NCBI GenBank assembly: GCA_027574665.1
Contig: CM050656.1
Span: 5,641,001 to 5,705,000, forward strand
Source of the DNA: Rhynochetos jubatus
Taxonomy: Eukaryota; Chordata; Aves; Eurypygiformes; Rhynochetidae
DNA: 64,000 nt
Reading direction: 5' to 3'
Of this stretch, positions 57,001 to 60,055 are shown piece after piece. The notes beneath the pieces are model-generated. The model was not told the origin of the DNA. It worked only from the letters and a program-made list of their open reading frames with translations, and searched no databases. Every line of letters begins with the position of its first letter. The first letter of the stretch is position 1. Both the position numbers and the translations under genes were made by a program.

Positions 57001-57930
57001 TCGCTGCACGCTCAGTAAGGCTGTTCTCCTTTTGTGTCCCCCCCACGCAGGGTCAGGAGACATAGATGGACTTCCAAAAGTAAGTGAGTTGCAGAGCCGG
57101 GTGTGTGGGTCCCCCTTTCCCTGGCACTGGGGTGCCGGTGTGACCCTGATGGATGGGGACACGTCAAGGGGACGTGAACGGGGCTGCGTCCTGCCCCCGC
57201 AGCCTTTTGGGGGGCGCAGGGACCTGCTGACCACCTCCCCCCTCCCCATCTCCTGCAGAATTCTCCAAACAACATAAGTGGCATTAGCAATCCCCCGGGC
57301 ACTCCAAGAGACGACGGGGAGCTGGGAGGCAACTTTCTCCATTCCTTCCAAAATGACAATGTGAGTCGGTGCCTCCCTGGGGACGGGGCGTCCCGGCACG
57401 GGGGCGGGTGGGTGCCTGGGTGGTGCGATGGGTGAGCTGCTCCGGGACAGAAAGTGGGGAGGCGGAATACGTTGGTGGGTGCGAGGTCGGTGGGATGGGG
57501 CGTACCGAGGGAGGGGGGAGAATCCTGTGGGATGGAGGGGAGAGGGTCCCACGGGATGGAGGGAGAGGATGCAGCTGTCCTCGCCGACTCAAGGCGCTCT
57601 GCGTGGCTGCAGGCGTCCCTCCTCCCCCCTTAGCAGCCTACACACGCATGCATGTTAATTATTTGTTTTAAATTGCGTCTCGCCCCATACTGTTCTGCTG
57701 ATTTTCTCCCTGGAAAAGCGAGTTACGGAGCAGATTACGCCCTGATAAATTCGAGTCTCCGGCACGTCCTCTCCTCCTGACGTATTAGATCCGATTAGGT
57801 TGCTGTATAGCTGTCACCAGCCTCCTTTGGGCACCCCCCCTTCGCTCTGGGGGGGGTCTGGCCCACCTGGTTTCTCACCCTGGCTCTGTCTCTCTTCCAG
57901 TATTCCCCCAGCATGACGATGAGTGTGTGA
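5951..57930 (+). CDS. SSBP3: SSBP3, single-stranded DNA-binding protein 3 (whole gene, 18 coding exons)
   Basis: Joining 5951-6006, 6213-6285, 6464-6525, 7168-7252, 40398-40487, 49008-49088, 49831-49890, 51835-51901, 52010-52086, 54904-54968, 55107-55155, 55436-55471, 55674-55728, 56189-56259, 56742-56820, 57051-57079, 57259-57360 and 57901-57930 gives one open frame of 388 codons plus TGA, all with GT-AG introns. Residues ~10-94 form the LUFS domain, with a LisH motif at ~17-48. The rest is Pro/Gly/Met/Ser-rich and probably disordered, ending in YSPSMTMSV. The start [14 protein letters not shown] separates it from SSBP2 and SSBP4, which begin MY. Family knowledge: a nuclear LDB1/CLIM partner that stabilises LDB1 and assembles LIM-homeodomain, LMO and GATA enhancer complexes; a chicken member was first isolated as a binder of single-stranded pyrimidine-rich DNA of a collagen promoter. 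Against my memory of human SSBP3 the differences are N141, A173, P199, G233, S251 and A304, all outside the LUFS domain. Nothing is broken or missing. Confidence 0.98.
6009..6082. repeat. GGC/GGA/GGT/GAT trinucleotide-repeat block in intron 1
   Basis: Directly after the exon 1 donor the sequence runs through (GGC)n, (GGA)n, (GGT)n and (GAT)n triplets. It is a compound, purine/G-rich microsatellite with G-quadruplex potential on the transcribed RNA. Confidence 0.85.
6213..6285 (+). CDS. SSBP3: SSBP3 coding exon 2 (LisH motif)
   Basis: The exon is 73 nt, with acceptor TGTTGCAG ending at 6212 and donor GTGAGC at 6286. It encodes K19-E43, the LisH helix pair [19 protein letters not shown] followed by TFLSE. 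In this family the LisH part mediates dimerisation and forms part of the LDB1-binding LUFS fold. Intron 2 is 178 bp. Confidence 0.98.
6464..6525 (+). CDS. SSBP3: SSBP3 coding exon 3 (LUFS domain)
   Basis: The exon is 62 nt, with acceptor CTCCCGCAG and donor GTAAGT at 6526. It encodes I44 to W63, including [20 protein letters not shown], plus two bases of C64. This is the most invariant part of the LUFS domain across SSBP2, SSBP3 and SSBP4. Confidence 0.98.
7168..7252 (+). CDS. SSBP3: SSBP3 coding exon 4 (end of LUFS domain)
   Basis: The exon is 85 nt, with acceptor CCACGCAG and donor GTGAGT at 7253. It completes C64 and encodes [20 protein letters not shown] and then EAKAFHDY, residues 64-92. 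The exon ends in phase 0, so the folded N-terminal domain is a self-contained four-exon block ahead of the 33-kb intron. RRDTCEH matches SSBP3; SSBP2 has RRETCEH as I remember it. Confidence 0.98.
8630..8830. promoter_or_regulatory. Candidate conserved non-coding element with SOX-dimer-type palindrome
   Basis: This AT-rich island (TTAAT, TAATAATT and ATTAGATGATT motifs) in GC-rich surroundings contains ACAATCGTGATTGT at 8774-8787. That is two ACAAT half-sites facing each other with four bases between them, the arrangement bound by SOX-E dimers. Conservation cannot be assessed from one sequence. Confidence 0.35.
10080..10530. promoter_or_regulatory. Candidate conserved non-coding element in intron 4
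   Basis: This is a long, non-repetitive stretch of balanced composition with TTTGAGTTAGC, TTAAATAC and TTGATCACC, lacking the G-rich drift of its neighbours. Such islands in LDB1-pathway gene introns are often developmental enhancers. This is inference from texture only. Confidence 0.3.
12120..12370. promoter_or_regulatory. Candidate conserved non-coding element in intron 4
   Basis: This AT-rich block is dense in homeodomain-type cores (TAATGAAAAC, TAATTAGTCAATTAG, TTAATTACTG, GCTAATTTTG) and contains TGTCAACAG. It begins and ends sharply against GC-rich DNA, a texture typical of deeply conserved vertebrate enhancers. Confidence 0.4.
12860..13010. promoter_or_regulatory. Intragenic CpG cluster with a CACGTG E-box
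   Basis: CpG density rises between 12860 and 13010 (GCCCGCGCC, CCGCGCGGCC, GGCGAGCGCGG). A palindromic E-box CACGTG lies at 12914-12919. It could be a small intronic CpG island; no transcript start can be shown. Confidence 0.3.
14309..14392. repeat. (TG)n/(TA)n microsatellite region
   Basis: Short TG and TA dinucleotide runs and ATATGCA/TATGCA patches make a low-complexity segment in intron 4. Confidence 0.8.
17901..17923 (+). other. G-quadruplex-capable tract in intron 4
   Basis: Runs of 7, 8 and 3 G separated by single T residues would support a G4 on the coding strand or in pre-mRNA. Confidence 0.7.
18440..18860. promoter_or_regulatory. Intragenic CpG cluster, possible alternative promoter
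   Basis: Dense CpGs (GGCGCCGGCC, CCGCGGCGGCC, GCATCGCGCGGG) stand out inside intron 4 and are followed by an RFX X-box. An intronic CpG island of this kind can be an alternative or enhancer-associated promoter. No first exon can be assigned. Confidence 0.35.
19007..19020. promoter_or_regulatory. RFX-type X-box motif
   Basis: GTTGCCTTAGCAAC matches the X-box consensus GTNRCC-N(0-3)-RGYAAC perfectly, with a 2-nt spacer. It lies about 150 bp downstream of an intronic CpG cluster (18440-18860). RFX factors bind such near-palindromes. Occupancy is unknown. Confidence 0.6.
25965..26230. promoter_or_regulatory. Candidate conserved non-coding element in intron 4
   Basis: This AT-rich stretch contains TTAAATTAATTGAATCATC, a GTTAACGGTG start and TGATATGGGTC, surrounded by GC-rich DNA. 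It lacks simple repeats and has no coding signal. Enhancer function is inference. Confidence 0.35.
27600..27760. promoter_or_regulatory. Candidate conserved non-coding element in intron 4
   Basis: The block contains TTTAAACAATTGTTGG, CTTAATTATGGCTAATTA and ATATGCAAG, the last an octamer-like ATGCAAG core for POU factors. The texture resembles vertebrate neural enhancers. No conservation data are available here. Confidence 0.35.
27850..27872. repeat. (GCCT)n microsatellite
   Basis: About five GCCT/CTGC tetranucleotide units lie in intron 4. Confidence 0.9.
28485..28570. repeat. Degenerate ~44-bp tandem repeat
   Basis: Two imperfect copies of a composite GGATGG/TGACAAGG/GGCAGGG unit give six GGATGG-type blocks. 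It is a minor minisatellite in intron 4. Confidence 0.8.
31475..31530. repeat. Degenerate ~16-bp tandem repeat
   Basis: About four diverged copies of a GGGTGCTATAGAAT-like unit occur in tandem in intron 4. Confidence 0.75.
32643..32676. repeat. Perfect 17-bp tandem duplication
   Basis: ATCTTTAATGGGGAAAT is present twice without any difference (32643-32659 and 32660-32676), indicating a recent duplication or slippage event. Confidence 0.95.
33490..33740. promoter_or_regulatory. Candidate conserved non-coding element in intron 4
   Basis: AT-rich sequence with TAGATTAATAGTCC, AATTGCATTATCTAATG, a TTATATAATTATTTTATATAA near-palindrome, GATAGTAATTAATACC and GCTAATTGC. It follows another AT-rich patch at 33240-33400. 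This is the densest cluster of ATTA cores in the window. Confidence 0.4.
34430..34454. repeat. Poly(G) run of 25 bases next to an A-rich run
   Basis: Twenty-five consecutive G residues are followed at once by AATAAAAAAAAAA. A run this long is unstable, forms G4 and is a frequent sequencing-error site, so its true length is uncertain. Confidence 0.9.
36950..37160. promoter_or_regulatory. Candidate conserved non-coding element in intron 4
   Basis: The stretch contains AATAAATCAATTAATGACTC, a TCAATTAGTGCAATTAGTG direct repeat and a TGACTCAG AP-1-like site near 37094. A short open frame overlaps it but shows no domain. Enhancer role is inferred from composition and motif density only. Confidence 0.35.
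40398..40487 (+). CDS. SSBP3: SSBP3 coding exon 5
   Basis: The exon is 90 nt and phase 0-0, with acceptor CCCCACAG and donor GTAGGC. It encodes residues 93-122: [20 protein letters not shown] followed by [21 protein letters not shown] is the SSBP3 form, whereas SSBP2 has a GDGMPVGPVPP-like stretch. Its length is divisible by three, so skipping it would keep the frame. Confidence 0.98.
41423..41447. repeat. Perfect 9-bp inverted repeat
   Basis: GGCGATATC (41423-41431) and GATATCGCC (41439-41447) are exact reverse complements around a 7-nt spacer. Too short for a microRNA hairpin; it could be a dimeric protein-binding site or chance. Confidence 0.85.
44430..45152. repeat. Pentanucleotide (CCTTG/CCCTG)n minisatellite, ~720 bp
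   Basis: About 144 head-to-tail 5-bp units of the form CCYTG, mostly CCTTG and CCCTG, with scattered CTCTG and CTTTG variants. The + strand carries almost no A. Because the period is five, every frame reads a repeating pentapeptide (LPCPA-like on +, [10 protein letters not shown]-like on -), which explains the 250-350-codon frames on both strands. Consecutive CCCTG units give regular GGG tracts on the minus strand. Confidence 0.98.
46250..46500. promoter_or_regulatory. Intragenic CpG cluster in intron 5
   Basis: The stretch is CpG-dense, with CCGCCGCCATCCGTCGG (a YY1-like CCGCCATC core near 46262-46272), CCGGGCGAAAAAG and GCGGGGGCGCGG. It is a possible alternative promoter or enhancer-associated island. 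No transcript start is visible. Confidence 0.3.
47740..47990. promoter_or_regulatory. Candidate conserved non-coding element in intron 5
   Basis: TGTTAATTAGGGGACC, CTGCTAAACAAATG (a forkhead-like AAACAAA core), GGCTAATTAATGTC and GTTAATTAAGAAAATTG lie within 250 bp about 1 kb upstream of exon 6. It could be an enhancer or an intronic splicing regulator of the cassette exon 6. Confidence 0.4.
49008..49088 (+). CDS. SSBP3: SSBP3 coding exon 6 (probable cassette exon)
   Basis: The exon is 81 nt and phase 0-0, with acceptor ACCTCACAG and donor GTAAAG. It encodes residues 123-149, [20 protein letters not shown] then MMGPHSQ. The 27-residue unit matches the size difference between the 388- and 361-residue human isoforms as I remember them, so alternative inclusion is likely. 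N141 replaces the human Ser. Confidence 0.97.
49089..49830 (+). other. SSBP3 intron 6
   Basis: This 742-bp intron contains a 16-bp tandem repeat of GGGAGCATCCCCC type near 49200-49240, an AT-rich palindromic TTAATATATATATATTTAA stretch near 49512-49530, and T-runs. Nothing gene-like is seen. Confidence 0.85.
49831..49890 (+). CDS. SSBP3: SSBP3 coding exon 7
   Basis: The exon is 60 nt and phase 0-0, with acceptor TCCCCGCAG and donor GTACTG. It encodes residues 150-169, [20 protein letters not shown], a conserved SSBP family segment. It is frame-neutral if skipped. Confidence 0.98.
49891..51834 (+). other. SSBP3 intron 7
   Basis: This 1.9-kb intron shows no repeat element, coding frame with a domain, or RNA gene. 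Composition is mixed, with moderately AT-rich patches near 50050-50160 and 50480-50680. Confidence 0.8.
51835..51901 (+). CDS. SSBP3: SSBP3 coding exon 8
   Basis: The exon is 67 nt, with acceptor TTTTCACAG and donor GTAAAC at 51902. It encodes residues 170-191, [20 protein letters not shown] then QQ, plus one base of G192. A173 replaces the human Gly. The following intron 8 is only 108 bp and has no stop in the SSBP3 frame. Confidence 0.97.
51902..52009 (+). other. SSBP3: SSBP3 intron 8: 108-bp, in-frame and stop-free (exitron-like)
   Basis: The intron has donor GTAAAC and acceptor CCCCTAACAG. Its length is exactly 36 codons, and reading on from exon 8 gives no stop before rejoining exon 9 in the correct frame, so retention would insert 36 residues starting [14 protein letters not shown] between Q191 and G192. 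The insert holds a short basic VKR and a hydrophobic patch, unlike the Pro/Gly/Met context, which argues that it is ordinarily an intron. Confidence 0.7.
52010..52086 (+). CDS. SSBP3: SSBP3 coding exon 9
   Basis: The exon is 77 nt, with acceptor CCCTAACAG and donor GTAAGC at 52087. It completes G192 and encodes [20 protein letters not shown] then GPGPQ, to residue 217. P199 replaces the human Ser. The exon ends in phase 0. Confidence 0.97.
52087..54903 (+). other. SSBP3 intron 9
   Basis: This 2.8-kb intron contains a CpG cluster near 52905-53170 with a GATGGCGGCGG YY1-like site, an AT-rich candidate element near 53690-53850, and a 35-bp tandem duplication at 54599-54668. Several long frames across it lack recognisable domains and are not called. 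Confidence 0.8.
54599..54668. repeat. 35-bp tandem duplication
   Basis: Two copies (54599-54633 and 54634-54668) differ by a single C/T at the seventh base. Recent duplication about 240 bp upstream of the exon 10 acceptor. Confidence 0.95.
54904..54968 (+). CDS. SSBP3: SSBP3 coding exon 10
   Basis: The exon is 65 nt, with acceptor CGTTGCAG and donor GTAAGG at 54969. It encodes residues 218-238, [20 protein letters not shown] then N, plus two bases of M239. G233 replaces the human Ala. Confidence 0.97.
55107..55155 (+). CDS. SSBP3: SSBP3 coding exon 11
   Basis: The exon is 49 nt, with acceptor AACCCCAG and donor GTGAGT at 55156. It completes M239 and encodes [16 protein letters not shown] to residue 255. 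S251 replaces the human Asn. Introns on both sides are short (138 and 280 bp). Confidence 0.97.
55436..55471 (+). CDS. SSBP3: SSBP3 coding exon 12 (36 nt)
   Basis: The exon is only 36 nt and phase 0-0, with acceptor CTCTATAG and donor GTGAGT at 55472. It encodes [12 protein letters not shown], residues 256-267. Its small size and frame neutrality would make inclusion depend on nearby splicing enhancers. Confidence 0.95.
55674..55728 (+). CDS. SSBP3: SSBP3 coding exon 13
   Basis: The exon is 55 nt, with acceptor TCTCCGCAG and donor GTACGA at 55729. It encodes residues 268-285, [18 protein letters not shown], plus the first base of D286. This glycine/proline-rich stretch is shared across SSBP2, SSBP3 and SSBP4. 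Confidence 0.97.
55729..56188 (+). other. SSBP3 intron 13
   Basis: The first half is GC-rich. From about 55985 the sequence becomes abruptly AT-rich up to the exon 14 acceptor. No gene is seen. Confidence 0.85.
55985..56400 (+). promoter_or_regulatory. AT-rich island enclosing exon 14, candidate ultraconserved splice-regulatory block
   Basis: About 200 bp before and 140 bp after exon 14 are rich in ATTAA and TTAATT (TTGAATTATTTTTCACAG, GAATTAATCACC, AATAATTTACATATC, CATAATTAACTTC), while introns on both sides are GC-rich. Vertebrate regulatory exons often sit in such conserved AT-rich flanks. Conservation is inferred, not measured. Confidence 0.45.
56189..56259 (+). CDS. SSBP3: SSBP3 coding exon 14
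   Basis: The exon is 71 nt, with acceptor TTCCACAG and donor GTAAGT at 56260. It encodes residues 286-309, [20 protein letters not shown] then SRSN. A304 replaces the human Gly. The exon sits inside an unusually AT-rich island (about 55985-56400), unlike every other exon of the gene. Confidence 0.97.
56260..56741 (+). other. SSBP3 intron 14
   Basis: The proximal 140 bp are AT-rich and belong to the island around exon 14. The rest is GC-rich and featureless. A long minus-strand frame from 57552 to 56398 crosses it, but this is an antisense shadow. Confidence 0.85.
56742..56820 (+). CDS. SSBP3: SSBP3 coding exon 15
   Basis: The exon is 79 nt, with acceptor TCTTCCGCAG and donor GTGAGC at 56821. 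It encodes residues 310-335, [20 protein letters not shown] then HMNGSL, plus one base of G336. The Gly/Met run is part of the C-terminal activating region. Confidence 0.97.
57051..57079 (+). CDS. SSBP3: SSBP3 coding exon 16 (29-nt microexon)
   Basis: The exon is 29 nt, with acceptor CCCACGCAG and donor GTAAGT at 57080. It completes G336 and encodes SGDIDGLPK to residue 345. It is not a multiple of three, so skipping it alone would break the frame. Confidence 0.95.
57259..57360 (+). CDS. SSBP3: SSBP3 coding exon 17
   Basis: The exon is 102 nt and phase 0-0, with acceptor CTCCTGCAG and donor GTGAGT at 57361. It encodes residues 346-379, [20 protein letters not shown] then [14 protein letters not shown]. 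The acidic/aromatic stretch belongs to the conserved C-terminal tail. Confidence 0.98.
57361..57900 (+). other. SSBP3 intron 17
   Basis: This 540-bp intron has a G-rich first half and a less GC-rich patch at about 57640-57810 (CATGCATGTTAATTATTTG, GACGTATTAGATCCGATTAGG) that may be a small conserved element. No other feature is visible. Confidence 0.8.
57901..57930 (+). CDS. SSBP3: SSBP3 terminal coding exon 18
   Basis: The acceptor CTCTTCCAG ends at 57900. The coding part is 30 nt, YSPSMTMSV and TGA at 57928-57930. This C-terminus is identical in the vertebrate SSBP family as I know it. The exon continues into the 3' UTR. Confidence 0.98.
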   Translation, partial: YSPSMTMSV

Positions 57931-58259
57931 TTTCCCTCCCCCTCCTCCTCTCCAGGATCAAGAGAGTCAGCTGCCGTTCGGAGGATCTCAACGAATTATG
58001 CAAGAAGAAGAAGAAGAAGAAGCTAGGTGTATGGGCAGGGAGACGCGTGGCGGGGGCCAAAACCCCAGGTTTAGTTTCATGCAATAAAAAGGCTGAACTT
58101 TTTATTCCATAAAACATGAAGGACAAAACTTAAAATATTTCAAGACATGACAAGACCCTTCTTTGTGCAGAAGGGTTTATATATGTACATGACACTTCTT
58201 TTTGGAAACAAACGGAAGCCTCTAGCACCCAACTCCGATCTCTTTGCTTTGTTCTTTTA

Positions 58260-58369
58260 AATAAAGACAGAAACCGAACCTGTTGTATGTTTGTGCCGTG
58301 CGACACCAGGAAGCTAGTCTAGATATGAAATCTCATGTTGTCTCTGTTGTAGTCATTTTTTTAAATAAA
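58260..58369 (+). terminator. Proximal poly(A) signals
   Basis: AATAAA occurs at 58260-58265 and 58364-58369, each followed within about 30-60 bp by G/T-rich sequence. A weaker candidate is AATAAA at 58083-58088. These would give a short 3' UTR isoform of about 350-470 nt. Confidence 0.55.
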
Positions 58370-58794
58370 CTGGACAGTTTACAATGGTGGTTTTCGTTCA
58401 GAAGGCCTGGTTGGTTTTTTTTTATTATTTGTTTATTTTTGTTTGGGTTTGGGTTTTGGTTTTGGGTTTTGTGGGGTGGTTTTTTTTCCCCCCTTCTATT
58501 TTTGATTTTATTTTTTGTTTGTTCGGGTTCGTTTGCAGCACAACGCTTCCTCCTCCAGTTAACAAGATCTGCTTTGGGGAAGAGACTCCACCACCTCGTT
58601 ATAAACTTAACGCAGGTGACCCCTTCTAGGATCACATCCTCGAACGAATCGTGATCTTGCTCTCTGTGACTGTGGCATGCACTGTGTTAGTCTTTCCCCC
58701 CTCCCCGCTCTCCGCGTGCAAGAGGAAACCTCTGTCCCTCCCCTCCCCAGAGTCCTTCAGCTGGTGCACTGCACAAATTGATTTTTTCTTATTT

Positions 58795-58815
58795 GGGGGG
58801 GGGGTGGGGGTGGGG
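58795..58815 (+). other. 3' UTR G-quadruplex-capable tract 1
   Basis: Runs of 10, 5 and 4 G separated by single T residues can form a short-loop G4 in the mRNA. Confidence 0.7.
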
Positions 58816-58916
58816 TTTTTTTGGCTTTTAATCCACCGAATGGAAGGGTGAATCTGACCTGGGACTTTGAACTGTGATCTCCAGCTAACTTTGGGGTTTT
58901 GGGGCGGGTTTATTTG

Positions 58917-58952
58917 CTTTGGGGGTTATTTGGCGGGGGGACGGGGCGGGGA
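58917..58952 (+). other. 3' UTR G-quadruplex-capable tract 2
   Basis: Runs GGGGG, GGGGGG, GGGG and GGGG with short loops (including a TTATTTGGC loop) could form a G4. Confidence 0.6.
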
Positions 58953-59447
58953 GAGCTCTTTTCTTTAGAGATGTGCTCTTGTCAGGGTTTCACTTATCTA
59001 TGATTTGGAACTGGACGGAGGGATTTTTTAAAGGAATTCTTGTTGTTCAAATGTAACCTTGCTATTCTGTAGGCTCGCTCTGTAATAAGAAATTAAAAAT
59101 GAGTGGCAAGCATCGGGGGCCCTTCCTTCTGGCGGGAGAGGAAGGGACGAGCCGAGGCGGCGGGTTGGGATCTCTGTACATGACACTACCCTGTAGTTTG
59201 GTCTTTGTTTTTTCTCCAGCTCCCATTTCTGCTCCATGTATATCATATTCTGTAAAATATTCTCTCCCTTGGATTTGCCCTTTGTGCGGATTATTGAAAG
59301 CATTGTATCTTGTTTCAGTGTTTTTTCTTACCTTGTAGTCTGGTTCGAAAATTACCGAGAGAGGGGAAAAAAAAAAAAAAAAAGAGAAAAAAAAAAAGTA
59401 ATTATTATACATTGTAGTTTGTGTACGATATTTGTTGATAATGTTTT

Positions 59448-59453
59448 ATTAAA
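59448..59453 (+). terminator. Intermediate ATTAAA poly(A) signal
   Basis: ATTAAA follows TTGATAATGTTTT and precedes a T-rich GTCTTTTTTCC stretch. It is a plausible mid-UTR cleavage site. Confidence 0.45.
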
Positions 59454-59664
59454 GGGATGTCTTTTTTCCGCACCCCTTCATTGAAATGTTTTTGGGGAAC
59501 ATTCGGCTCGTTTTTATTATTCTGACTGCAAGACGTGAGATGGCAAAAGTTGGGGGTTTTTTTAGCGTGTAATATGAATTTTTGGGGTCTTTTTTTTTTT
59601 CCCCCCACCTTTGCCTTCTTTTTCCTAGGCGTTCTAATTGCGCTTTACCTGTAGAAAAGTCGCT

Positions 59665-59693
59665 GGGGAGGGGAGGGGCGGGTGGGATGGGGG
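59665..59693 (+). other. 3' UTR G-quadruplex-capable tract 3
   Basis: GGGGAGGGGAGGGGC is followed by GGGTGGGATGGGGG: six G runs with 1-2-nt loops, the strongest G4 motif of the transcript. It is present only in the long 3' UTR isoform. Confidence 0.75.
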
Positions 59694-60003
59694 TTCTGAG
59701 GGTGTCAGTCTCACAGTTACAGTCAGGTTAGTACTTTCCAAGTGACGCTGAGGAATAACCGAACGCAGATTTGTTGCATCACAAATAAATACCCCGGGGG
59801 CTCCCCGAGGGGTCGATTTTTTTTTTTTCTTTGTTCCGCTTTCCATCTTGGTCTCTTTTTATATCTTCTTTTTTCTTCTTTTTTGTTCTGACGTGAGGAA
59901 ATGAAAGGGCCGGTTTTAATGTATTTTAAAAAATGAATAGCTAAATTATTGTCTTCATTGGTATGGGATGGTTTTTTGAATGAAACGGTTCTCCCCCTCT
60001 TCT

Positions 60004-60021
60004 CCCCCCCCCCCCCCCCCC
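60004..60021. repeat. Poly(C) run of 18 bases
   Basis: Eighteen C residues lie immediately before the distal poly(A) signal. This could bind poly(C)-binding proteins; the length is error-prone. Confidence 0.9.
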
Positions 60022-60029
60022 AATGCTGT

Positions 60030-60035
60030 AATAAA
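60030..60035 (+). terminator. Distal AATAAA poly(A) signal
   Basis: AATAAA is followed by ATCAACATAAACATTTC and a GT-rich CAGTTTGTTCCTGGTC region, the usual downstream element arrangement. This is the best candidate for the distal gene end, near 60050. Confidence 0.6.
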
Positions 60036-60055
60036 TATCAACATAAACATTTCAT

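Larger units (their letters stand above)
57931..60055 (+). other. SSBP3: SSBP3 3' untranslated region
   Basis: The UTR starts after TGA 57928-57930. Poly(A) signals are AATAAA at 58083, 58260, 58364 and 60030 and ATTAAA at 59448; the last AATAAA is followed by a T/G-rich stretch (60056-60080), which suggests a distal end near 60050. It contains an (AAG)n run (58002-58023), a T/G-rich tract (58410-58500), three G4-capable tracts, A-runs near 59368-59397 and a C18 run just before the distal signal. The true ends need RNA data. Confidence 0.7.

Noticed and set aside
56398-57552. 384-codon minus-strand frame
   Set aside because: It is antisense to SSBP3 exons 15-17 and GC-rich introns, has low-complexity Pro/Arg composition and no domain. 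The + strand exons explain the region.
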